Assembly (NCBI GenBank): GCA_027600665.1
Contig: JADGJL010000362.1
Location: forward strand, 1 to 23,718
DNA from: Irineochytrium annulatum
Lineage: Eukaryota > Chytridiomycota > Chytridiomycetes > Chytridiales > Chytridiaceae
Direction: 5' to 3'
Length of the DNA stretch: 23,718 nt
Shown: in pieces, positions 1 through 9,494 of the stretch
How positions within the stretch are numbered: position 1 is the stretch's first letter
Layout of the letters: each line of letters starts with the position of its first letter
Made by a program: the position numbers and the translations under genes
Notes under the pieces: generated by a model
Told to the model about the DNA's origin: nothing
Database searches by the model: none
The model's input: the letters and a program-made list of their open reading frames with translations, nothing else

Positions 1-1872
1 CAGTTGTATTAAGGGTCGGGACAAGTGGAGGTGCGGAAGAGGCGTGTGGGATTTTACCGGGGGTTGTGGGCGGTGTAATGGCAGCGGCGAGCGGGGTCGA
101 TGTTAGGAAGCCTGAGGGCTGCATCTCGGGAAGAGTCTCGGAGTCGGCGCGGGACGACATGGGAACGGGTTGGATGTCGTCGACACCGCCGTGGTCGATC
201 GAGATGGACGCGTGCGGAGTGATCCCGATGGCTGAGTCCATCTTCGACAGCGGTCTAGTGTCCTGGTCAACGCCGCCATCACCTCCGAGTCCCGCCTCCG
301 ACTTGTGTCCCTCGGCTTCGGCGACACGACGCGTCAGGACGGCGAAGAACGCCGGGTCGGCCGGTGCAGTTCCAGGAACCGGATCGAGTGACCGGACCTT
401 CTGGACGGGCTGCGATTTACCGACGCGCCTAGGATCCCACTCTTGCTGCGTGAGGGTCGTACCGGATGTGCCGTTCGTGCCCGTCGTACCGGATGTGCCG
501 GCTCGGCTGTGTGTGCCATGCGTGACAATCGGCGGGTGGTGGAGGGATGACAACGGATCCTGTTGCAGAAACCCTTTCTCCGAGTCCGAGGACGAGGGTG
601 GGGAGTCCGACGTGCGAGGTCCGGCATCCAGGGGTCCCGCAGCGGCGGGTCTGTCCTCGAAAGCTTCTTTTTCCATGGCGAGGCGCTGTTGGCGACGGCG
701 GAGGTAGATGCAGAAGAAGAGGGCGATGATGATGAGTGCCGCAAGACCGGCGATAATAGAGGACGTGATGATCAGGATCTGGGCGGTGCTGAGATTGTGG
801 GCACCGTCGGAGGAGGCGGCAGAGGCTGCCGCGGCAGTCCCGAAGTCGGTTGCGTTTGTGCCGTCCAATATCCCGGTCGACGCCGGCGACAGCGAAGAAA
901 GCGGGTCGACTAACGGCAGGGCGGCTAATGTTGAGGTCGCGCTAATGGATGTCGTTGTTGCGAGATTGGGGCAATTTGTCACAAGAGTAGACGAAGGCAT
1001 CACTACAGTATGCTCAGTAAGTCTATTTCCTGGCCAGTTTAAAGAGAAAAAGGCAATTACATGTGTCGTCGCAAACGGATGAATTTCCTGAGACGCCGCA
1101 TTTGTCCAACGGAAAGGACGTGCCGGTCGCCGGGATGCACTCATAGCTGATGCAGCATTGGCCCGAGAGGGTTGCCGAGATGGTCGACGACGTACCCGGG
1201 AGGGCGCTAAGACCGGGGTTGCTGTTGAGGTAGAGGTAGTTTAGGGCCGGCGGGAGGAGGATGCTGAGGGGGATGGGACCGGATAGGCGGTTGAAGCTCA
1301 AGTCAAGGTATGTGAGCCTCTGAAGGCATCCGATGTTGTCAGGAATAGATCCGTTGAGATTCATCTTTGCCAGGTTCCTTCAAATAGAGCAATCAAAGTA
1401 TTAGATTGAGTGAAACATGCGGAATGCATCGACACCAAAGTGAAAGGTCAAAGGACGACTGAAGGTAACCGACCAATCCCGTATCGTACGGGTCGCTCTG
1501 CGAGCTCTCACTCTCTCTCTACAGTCCCCAGAAGACTCACAGAAAGTAAATTGACCCATCGTCCATACACCCAACTCTTTTCACGCCGTCCGACGTCGTG
1601 AATCCACAGCACTTCCCGGCCTCATACGGGAGCGACCCCAGGTGATAACTGCTTAACAGAAATGGATCCAGCACGGTCCTGCAGTCCGCCGAATCCCCCG
1701 AAACCTGTTGGCCGCCCGTCGTGGAGTTGGACTGAATCGTTGCGCCCAGAAACGGGTTCCTCCCCATGCAGGACTGGTGGTGCTGCAAGAGCGAGGCGTT
1801 GGATGGCGGCGCCTGGTTCACGCTGATGGGGACATCAGCGCCGAGGTGCGGCTGCAGGCGGGTCGCCACCAT
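1..1872 (-). CDS. LRR single-pass membrane protein (3' end outside window)
   Basis: Proposed exons are 1872-1541, 1377-1061 and 1002-1 (open at the edge), giving at least 550 residues. Both introns have GT-AG ends (163 and 58 nt). The N-terminal part has a Cys-containing cap (DCRTVL, KCCGF), followed across the first junction by plant-type LRRs with [17 protein letters not shown] and [16 protein letters not shown], then a second Cys-rich cap ([12 protein letters not shown]). A Ser/Thr/Ala-rich stalk leads to one transmembrane helix at about residues 291-316, ended by a basic stop-transfer LRRRQQR. The tail is at least 230 residues, rich in Ser, Pro and Gly, with no kinase motifs. LRR ectodomains of this type usually bind ligands at the cell surface, but the ligand here is unknown. 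The ATG at 1872 has a good ACACCATGG context but no signal peptide follows, so an upstream exon may be missing. The class is fairly sure; the start is not. Confidence 0.7.
456..500. repeat. Two exact 18-bp direct repeats, period 27 bp
   Basis: The 18-mer GTCGTACCGGATGTGCCG occurs at 456-473 and again at 483-500. It lies inside the cytoplasmic tail of the LRR protein and encodes a Gly/Thr/Ser-rich GTSGTT repeat on the minus strand. It is probably a small in-frame tandem duplication. Confidence 0.85.
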
Positions 1873-2647
1873 GGTGTCACTCGGGGAACGGGCACGGGGC
1901 GCCGGTGGTCGATGACGAAGGACGGGCTTCCAGGCAATGGAGATGTGTTGAGCTGGCCGGGGGGAGCGACCGCGGTAGAATTGGCGGGGTGATTAGCACC
2001 AGGGCATGGGCCTGGCGTGAAGGCGTGAAAGGTTCCAATCGCACAGATTGGTCCGAACTAAAATGCCAGGGAAGGGAGGGTGAGAGGTGCGCTGGACCTT
2101 GTTCTAACAGACGATCGGGCGTGCGCGGCACGCTCGGTGGCGCGTTCCCAGCTGGGCTCCGTCAATCGACCGGCTGAGCGACGGGTGGCCCGCGATCGGC
2201 CTCCTGATGGTCCGGGCCAGTCTCGTCGTTCGTTGATTCGAAAGTGCGAAGAGGGACTCCCAGGCTCACTCGGGTACTGACAGAAGCGGAGAACTGGTGT
2301 ATGCTCTCGTTGCCGCCCTGCCTATATCGAATATGTGTTGCTCCCAACGCCGACTTCCACCTCAAACTAACGTGGAGCTGGACACCGATAAGGCCGTCCT
2401 GCCCTTCAGATAACCATGGACATCGGCCAAAATTACAGCTGCCGCCATCACCCTGTCGCTAGTCCGGTTACTACTCCAGCACGCCGTCGTGGCCGTCTGC
2501 TTTACCCAGTCTGTCGCCACCCACTCGATGTTCTCGCCCGGGCGACCGCTAGTAAGCAGTCACGGTAATCAAGCTTACGTCGCTGTATGCCGTGATATCC
2601 ACAACCACCAGTGTAAGCTTTGCGGTCGAACTTGACAACCTCACCCG
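1873..2647. other. Intergenic region between divergent genes
   Basis: About 775 nt separate the apparent start of the LRR gene (leftward) from the dienelactone hydrolase start (rightward). Short open frames exist on both strands, but none shows a recognisable domain. On the minus strand a GTGCTAATC branch-like element followed by a CCGGCCAG acceptor-like site (about 1945-1995) could be the end of an unseen 5' intron of the LRR gene. Otherwise I see only a likely shared promoter region. Confidence 0.5.
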
Positions 2648-3570
2648 ATGGCCTCCTCAATGTTCAGCGACGCCTGTTGCTCCATGCCCGCAATCACCCC
2701 GACGGACGCTTACAAAAACAAAGGGAAATACACGACGCTGAATAATGCCAAGGGCGACCTTCCCGTGTATGTGACTGGCGTTGTTAGCCCAAAGAAGCGG
2801 GCGATCTTTGGTGAGTGTCTCGCTCGCGTTCCACTGGATGCACTAGATCCCGGACTTTGATCAGCATACTTCGACATTTTCGGCGTTCACCCCAACACCG
2901 AGCAGGTGTGCGATATTCTGTCGTCGCAGGGCTACTTGGTCGTGATGCCGGACTTCTTTCGGGTAAGCATAGCGATTCCCTTGAGCCGGCTATGCCGCCT
3001 GGCAGTATCTTTAATCGCTCTCCTTCACAAGGGCAAGCCGTGCGAGGCGCTAAAAGAGACGCCGTTTAACCGCGACAAGGTAATTGGGTGGATGGCGGAG
3101 AACGCCCCGTGGACTGACATCGAGAGGGACACGAACACGGTCATGGACATGCTCAGGCAGCGCGGCGTCGCCGCCGTCGGCGCAGTCGGCTTCTGTTGGT
3201 GCGCATCTCGCCTGCATGTCATTGCTTACCAATGCTTGCCGACGGTAACAGGGGAGCAAAGCAGGTCATTCAGGCTAAATGCTTCAAGTCCGTCGCGGGC
3301 GTGCACCCTTCTGGCGTGGACGCGGAGACGATCGCCGGCGTGGAGGTGCCCGTCTGTATGCTCCCTGCCAAGACCGACGCCGACATGATTCCGGTCTTTG
3401 AGGTCCTTAAAGGCCGCCCGTTCTTTGACAAGTGCGTCACGCGGCGGTTCGACGACATGCATCACGGTTGGTGCGCTGCGCGGGCGGATTTCAGCAACGA
3501 GCTCAACGTCAAAAGGACGACGGAGGCTTGCGAGATACTCGTCGAATTCTTCGACAGCACGCTGCCTTGA
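2648..3570 (+). CDS. Dienelactone hydrolase family protein
   Basis: Four exons, 2648-2810, 2865-2962, 3032-3198 and 3252-3570, join in frame to 248 residues, the usual size for this alpha/beta-hydrolase family. The nucleophile motif GFCWG places the catalytic Cys at residue 142; it spans the third intron and is only complete after splicing, which supports that junction. The Asp is probably D185 or D187 (AKTDADMIP), and the His is H214 in MHHGWCAAR. The N-terminal CCS and GKY..L segment is typical of cytosolic fungal members. The bacterial prototype opens dienelactone to maleylacetate in chloroaromatic breakdown. Fungal homologues are numerous and mostly of unknown substrate, so the reaction should not be assumed. 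No signal peptide is present. A family member with a complete triad is near certain; the substrate is not. Confidence 0.93.
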
Positions 3571-4237
3571 TAGACGTTTCTTTCGCGCTTCAATCGTGCG
3601 ATCTTTGTCGCCTCGTGAAATTTTTTTTGGTACTTTTGATCGCCAGAGAATTAGTTACGCCCTATCAAAAGGACATCCGACCAGGTTATCTTTAACGCTC
3701 TTCTAATGTTCCTCAAATTTGCACTTTTGCTTACTCGACACTTGTTTGTCTATGCTGATGCTCGGGTCCCACCTTTTTGTTGTGTCTATCTCGGTAAAAG
3801 TCGGGCTTGCTCGAAGTTGTCGTTCGTATTAAGTCTCGACCTTCGAACAGCTTTCTGAACAGTCCGTGTCAACTACTCCCTTAATTTTGCTGTGAATAAA
3901 CGACGCCTAATGACCTTTATGGCGGCAAGTTGCATTGACCAGTTCTTTGGAAGTTGTGTCATTACCGGTGATCCCTTTCATAATTCAATATTTCTTAATA
4001 AGACTTCCTACTTTTTACATATTATGGAGCGCGCACTGCATTACTCAAATGATAATAATAAACCTGAAAGCTACAAGGGTGTGCGACGAATGGTGTCAAG
4101 ACGGCAAAAAAATACCAAGAAAATGACTACACAAGCATGAGCGAAATCAAGGGGGAAAAAAAACCCCGGAAGCCCTATGTAAACTATTCGCGAAAGAATA
4201 ATGAAGCCGATTGAGCAAATTACTTTAACTTATCAAC
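3571..4237. other. Convergent intergenic region
   Basis: About 670 AT-rich nt lie between the dienelactone hydrolase stop and the stop of the leftward HAM1-like gene. It should hold both 3' UTRs. An 82-codon open frame at 3892-4140 (+) has no recognisable domain and compositionally resembles UTR. At 4151-4167 a G5-A8-C4 run forms a minor inverted repeat of no clear function. Confidence 0.6.
3895..3900 (+). terminator. Possible polyadenylation signal AATAAA
   Basis: This is a canonical AATAAA hexamer 325 nt after the dienelactone hydrolase stop codon. A second one occurs at 4057-4062. Fungal poly(A) signals are loose, so these are candidates only. Confidence 0.35.
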
Positions 4238-7200
4238 CTAAAGTGACAGCATGCTCCTAACCTCCTGACCCAGCTTCCCCATGACACCGCCCGTCATCGA
4301 CTCCTTCGCCTCGCCCGCCTTCTCCCTCGCGCCCTTCATGTACCCCGCAATCCCCGCAATCTTCTCCGACCTCCTGCCCGGCTCGTCGTATTCCATCGCC
4401 GAGATTCTTGCTTGTTCGGCCCACTTGAGCTTCGTGTCCGTCAGCTTCTTGTCCATCTCCGTGACGAGCTTGACGAGGCGCGAACCGATGCCGTTACTGA
4501 TCTCGTTCTTGAGCATGTTGTTCAACGTCGGCTGGAAGGTCTTATAGAATTGGCTACGTCGAAGCAAGAACCCCGGTTAGGCCGGGGTCATATGGAGATG
4601 CAACGTAAAAATCAAACTTACTCGTTCTTCGAGCCGATAACCTCCGTCTGAACTTCGTCGACGTTAACGACGACCGCCTGGGGACTTAGGGTCGTGTCCG
4701 GGCTCTCGACGTTCAAAGCGAGCTCGATGGTGACCGTGATGCCTTTGCCGCCAATCTTAGGTTGATAAATGTAAGTTAGGTCCCGCCATGCGAAGAGGAA
4801 AAGTTTTATGACAACACCTACGTAAACGCTGGCCACACCGCGGTCGTCCGTCTTAGCCATGCCCTTCTTTTTTTTGTAGTAAAACGGCATATCACGAAGC
4901 GTCGTGTTGATTTGATGCCTTGTAAAAGTGGGTAAGGTTTAAAAGGAGACATATAAACGGTTCGGAACACCATTATAAAAAGGAGGACAACAAAAGGAGA
5001 AGGACGGAAGAGAGGAGAGGAAGAAGAAAAATGAAGAGAGTACTCACATGGTGATAACCATTGTGTTCGATAACTCAAAACCCTCATATTCTCTCCTCAT
5101 GCCTACAAGAGCCGCGTTGATCATGTGAACCTCCATAGCGCTCGGGATAATCTCACTGGTCTTGATCACAATGTCCTCAACAACGACGTCCATCTCCGGG
5201 CTGATATACTCAATCCTCTGGATAGGGATGACGTCCAGCTCGCGCCACAACATTGGGAAGACGACGTAGACGAAGTCCTTGATGAATCCGACCTTAAGCG
5301 TAGGCCTCCCGGCCCTATGTTACGAAAATAACAAGGCCAAGCGTTAGCAGATAGGAAATCAGGGCACTTAAAAGTCAACGAATACATGGCAAGAGCGAAA
5401 TAAACCAGAACACTTACATGTCCATGAACAAGGCCTGCGTTACCGACTTGATCCTCTGCCTCAGCCTCTTGTTCGTCTCGTCCTGCGCAAAGCCCTTGAC
5501 GAAGTTGATCCACTCGTCCATCATCGTGTGGAAAGCCGTAGTAACGCCGGCGTCCTCAGCCTTAAGCTCCTCGTTCAGGCGGCGGATCAACGATTTGATA
5601 CGAAGCGGCATGTCCTTGTGTTCGACGTAGCGGCGGTCGGCTAGCGCCCGACGGATGAGCGTCATAAAGTCATCGACGAGGATCGTGAGGTCTGCGCGCG
5701 AGGTGACGCGCTCCATCATGGCGTTGTAGGCGTTGATGGCGGTCTGCATCGACTGACCGTTCGCGAAGCGCTGTAAGAGAGTCTGATGTGCGAAGGGTCA
5801 AAGTTAGCATTCCACAAGAACACGAACTTTAAAAGGAAACACTGAAACAAGGATAAAATCACCCTAAACTCCCGAAAGGCCAGCTGCAGGTCGTAGTCCA
5901 CGTCGTATCTCCCGAGCACGTCGTTGAATTTTGGCCTGAGCCGCTGAGTCATGTCGACAATCCCGATCATCGCCCTCCTCGTCTCGTCCGACTCGGGCTG
6001 GTGGAGTTTCCTGAAGACGCTAACGAAACGGTTTGTGACGCGCTGTAGATCCTGCTGGGCCGTCTCGGGCGACAACTTCGCCAGCTTTTCCCGCATTGGC
6101 TCCTTCGTCAAAGACAGCGAAGAGTCGATAACGCGCAGGGCCTTCTGCATTGCCGGCGTCAGCGTTACCTCCTCCCCCTTCCTCTCCGTCCCACCCGCTG
6201 TTAGGGCCGCCGCCCCGCCCGTCATCGCGCCAGACGTTCCAGTGCCCGCCGCCATCCCGGTACCCACCGCCGTCGCCGGTTGCTTGCCCGCGAGCCTTTC
6301 GTGCTCGCTCCTCGCTGTACTCTTACCCTTTTCGGCCCGCAGCATCTCGACCTCCTGCCTAAGCTGCTGTATCTCCATCTCTAAAGACCTCGCGCCGGCG
6401 CCGGAAAGGGCACGAGGTGAGCTCACCTTTTGCTCGTCCCTTCCCTCGGCGAGCGCCATGTCGCCAGTGCGGCCGATCGAAGAGGGGCCGAAGCCTTGGT
6501 CGACGCCCACCGCCGACGGACGTCGAGAGGACTCGTCCAACCCCAGGCCGGCGGGGACGGTCTGCGGACCGCCGTATGGTCCCGCGCTAAACGAGGCCTG
6601 CCGCGAGCGACTCTCGTCGCCCTCATGAACGGGGATGGGTTGGACGTCGCCACCCTCCACGACGGGCTCGGTCGTGCCGTTCCCGCCGTCGCCCGTACCG
6701 ATGCCGCCCTGTTCTACCCCCCACGTGTTGTCTGGAAGCGTCTCTCCAGTCTCCCACTGAAGATCGGCATAACCGTTCCCGCCCCAGCTTGGGCTCTCCT
6801 CGGCCGCAGGGGCGGCCTGGGTACGCGTAGCCGCGCCGCCCGTAGTCGAAGCACCCGTAGCCGCACCGCTAGTTGCCGCAGCGCTCGATAGATCGCCAGG
6901 AGCAGGGGACGTGCGTCGCCCGGTCGACTCCACCCGTTGGCCCGTCTCGGCCGCGGTCGCCATCTTCGAATCGGCAGTGCGCTCCTCAGGAACTTCGACG
7001 GACGTAATTCCCATGGCTATAGTCTTGACGGGCTCAACGATGATGGGAGGACTGGGGAGGAGCGACAGCATTAGCTAAACTTCCAAGTCGATATGAAGAA
7101 CGAGAAAGAAAACTGCACGAATTACATTCCAAGCTCCACCGCTTTATCCTCCGCGATCGTCTGGACGTGTTCCGCGGAGGCCTTGATCCGACGCTGCACC

Positions 7201-7963
7201 TCCGGTCCGACCACCGTCTTCGCGAGCTCCCAAGTCACCTCCGTTACGTTCTTGAGCACCGCCTGAAGCTCCTCACTCTTGAACAGAGCCTTTCCAACCA
7301 GCGCCAGGTACTCTGGCGATCCCTTAACGAGCTCCTTGGTTTCAAGCAGCTCCCCAACGACGTGGCCCTTTCCAGCCCTTGCCGCATGCATCAAGAACCT
7401 CTGCAACGCGCCGTCCGGGTTCTTTTCCCTGAGGACGTCGCGCGCGGTCACTAGCAGCGCCTTGATGGCGTCGACGGCCGTCTTTCCCTCACTCGATAGC
7501 GCCGAGGACGTGCGGAAGGACAGCAGGGCCTCGATGGCCGACTCGAGCTCCTCGTTCGTGAGCAGGTTGCCGTCCTTGAGTCTGGTGGCGACGTCGATGG
7601 CGTCGAGGAGGCCCTTGACGAGGCGGCTATGTCCCGGGCGGGTTTCGGGCTCGGGCATGCGGGGGCGGTACCAAACGCCGGAGCGAGAGAGGCGGCGCGA
7701 AATCGGGAGGCTAGGGTCGTACTTGGGGTCCGGGCCGATGTTGCTGCGGCGAGGGGTCGTGGCGCCCATTTGGGATACGCCGGAGGCTTTCGAGCGGCTC
7801 TGGGTGACAGTGCGGGCGAACTGCAGGAGCAAGCGTTACAAACGCGCTCAGGGCATGAAGAAATCAAGGTAAGAAGACGACGGTGTACCCTTTGTAGACG
7901 GCGCTGGAAGTCCTCCTCGGTGTCCTGTCCGGCACCAGAGTATTCGTAATCAAGAGTTGGCAT
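4238..7963 (-). CDS. HAM1-like (BPI/TULIP-related) protein
   Basis: Eight exons, 7963-7889, 7820-7126, 7051-5863, 5782-5418, 5314-5048, 4918-4822, 4755-4622 and 4553-4238, join in frame to 1045 residues. The helical N-terminal part (WYRPRMPEPETRP, ARDVLREKNPDGALQRFL) and the middle part (FRTLLQRFANGQSM across a junction) match my recollection of fungal HAM1-like N-terminal proteins. The C-terminal part (DMPFYYKKKKGMAKTDDRG, then VYIGGKGITVTIEL) looks like the HAM1 C-terminal, BPI-like beta region, a fold that holds lipids in TULIP proteins. Residues about 285-555 are Gly/Ala/Ser/Thr-rich and probably disordered, with a short coiled coil at about 479-500 (SLEMEIQQLRQEVEMLRAEK). No signal peptide or membrane helix is seen, so it is probably cytosolic or peripheral. 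Lipid handling is inferred from the fold only. An in-frame upstream ATG at 8125 would add 54 residues. Confidence 0.78.
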
Positions 7964-8741
7964 GACGGCGGTGAGGTGTTGAAAGCAGTGTGGAGGATTC
8001 AGATGGAGGTTGAGCCGATAAGGAGCAATACGACGCGAGTTCGTGCTTAAGACAGATCGCGTCAGAGGGCGATGGACGTGATAACGAAGCGAGCTGGGAG
8101 CTCGAACGTCTCCCATGGAAGGCAAGGGAGACAGCAGGAACAGCTGACGGCGTCATCGATGGGTGCGGGAGGGACCCGACCTCGAGATCACGGCATGTGC
8201 CTGTCACCTTGGTGGTGGCCATACCTATGAGGTCCAGTTTAACCAACTCCGCTCGAATTGTCCATCTTTTTCGATGTTAACAAGCAAATGAGGGTAAAGT
8301 AGGAACTAAACGAGACGCGTCCAGAGGTTCAACAAACGTTTAATATGGGTGCATAGAATAACTAAGAAGAGCCGTCGTAAATTGTTACTGGCAAAAGAGA
8401 TGCTGTGACCATATCTAAGAGGGCTATGGTGAACGCCACACAACGGCCCGGCAAGGTCGATCCGAGTGCCTCGGACGTTCCGATGGCGCCTTCACGGCTA
8501 TCGACCCGATGCATGGCGCACGGACGGAGAAGATGACTCTCTGGCTGGACCCCCTCCCGATAAACTCCATCACGACCCAGACGCAACGTTGCGTCCTCGC
8601 CAGGTCGGTTCCCGGCAACTCATCGGCGTCTGGGTGTCCAGGGTAAAAATTTGCATAAAAGGTCAAAGGGGAGAAAATGGCAATACCGGCCTACAAAGGA
8701 GAGCCGAACTGATACGGAAGTGAAGTAAGCGACGATATAAA
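7964..8741. other. Intergenic region between tandem leftward genes
   Basis: This region holds the promoter and 5' UTR of the HAM1-like gene and the 3' end of the BIM1-like gene. A GC-rich island at about 8440-8645 sits in more AT-rich flanks and has open frames on both strands (8424-8666 minus, 8466-8723 plus), but I recognise no domain in any of them. Confidence 0.5.
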
Positions 8742-9370
8742 CTAAAACTGCGCCAGCAAAACGCTAAAGAAAGCCCAGAGAGCAACAGCCGCCACCCACG
8801 CTGACCTCAGATCTGGGGCAGCGGCAGCAGCGGAGAGGGGGACGTCGATGGTGGGCGCAACCGTGAAATCCATGCAATAGAATCCAAGGCCATCCGCAAA
8901 TGAATAAGTGTGAAGCTTCTTGAACCACCACGCCAGTGTCCCATTTGTCCCGACCGCCACATTTTCCGGCAGGCAGAGGTTCCTTGGCCCGCGGTACGAG
9001 ATGGTCGAGTTTTTAAGGTCGGCCGTGGTGACATTGTTGCCGAAGGCCACGTTGTAGTAGAATTCGGCACTGATGCCCTCAAGACCCGCTGGCCTGTAGC
9101 CGAAGTTTGCCTGGATGTCGAAAACTTGGTTGACCAGGTCGGGATCCGGCTCCCTTGTTATGTTCGTTACGCCTGTCGTGTTTTGCAATTAAGAGGTCGC
9201 CGAAAGAAAGAGCGAAAAGCCGGCCTACATTTTGGATACAGGTGCCTCATCAAGACGGTTGGGTAGGCGCCGCATGGAGGAGTGGCGACGGCCCGACCGT
9301 CAAGGCCATTCCGGACCGGGGGGTAGAAGTAGGGGCCGACCAGCGGGGAGGTCGGCGTCGGGATCGGGGT
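8742..9370 (-). CDS. BIM1/X325-like GPI-anchored copper protein, 5' end unresolved
   Basis: Two visible exons, 9370-9229 and 9172-8742, are split by a 56-nt intron. The first encodes YPPVRNGLDGRAVATPPCG, resembling the start of X325 (BIM1-like) domains, which have an LPMO-like fold. The second carries five N-glycosylation sequons, conserved-looking Cys (NLCLPEN, FYCMDF; four in all), then a small-residue stretch (SAAAAAP) and a hydrophobic end (AWVAAVALWAFFSVLLAQF) typical of a GPI-anchor signal. Family members are cell-surface copper binders with a histidine brace that uses the mature N-terminal His; BIM1 takes part in copper uptake. Here the usual His position is not His. The frame is closed upstream by TAA at 9373-9371, there is no AG acceptor between that stop and YPPV, and no signal peptide is found. 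It may be a pseudogene, a sequence error or unusual splicing. Confidence 0.62.
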
Positions 9371-9494
9371 TTAGACGGAGGCGGACGGCGACGCCATGCT
9401 CTGTTGGGAAGCAGTGAGCAACTTGAAGGGGCTTTAGGTTGGTGGTGAGGTGAGAAGTGAGTGCAGGTGACAATTTCGAGGTTGGAACTGCGGA
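9371..9494. promoter_or_regulatory. Very short divergent upstream region
   Basis: Only about 100-125 nt separate the BIM1-like coding region from the PRP31 start codon on the other strand. The only leftward ATG here is at 9397-9395; it opens the same frame as the BIM1-like domain but meets TAA after eight codons. Both promoters, or a shared one, must lie here or inside a neighbouring gene. Confidence 0.45.

Noticed and set aside
1505..1523. CT-rich microsatellite-like run
   Set aside because: It is short, lies within the first LRR-gene intron and appears as a purine run in the transcript; it is common sequence noise.
3892..4140. 82-codon ATG open frame (+) in the convergent spacer
   Set aside because: It has AT-rich composition, no recognisable domain and sits where the dienelactone hydrolase 3' UTR is expected.
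4151..4167. G5-A8-C4 inverted repeat that resembles a terminator hairpin
   Set aside because: The stem is only four base pairs, and intrinsic hairpin terminators are not used by fungal RNA polymerase II.
5951..6628. 225-codon open frame on the plus strand
   Set aside because: It is antisense to the large exon of the HAM1-like gene and has no domain.
9185..9230. Independent start for the BIM1-like gene at about 9188
   Set aside because: The codon there is TTG inside a good GT-AG intron, and it would drop the conserved YPPV...PPCG segment that sits in the preceding exon.
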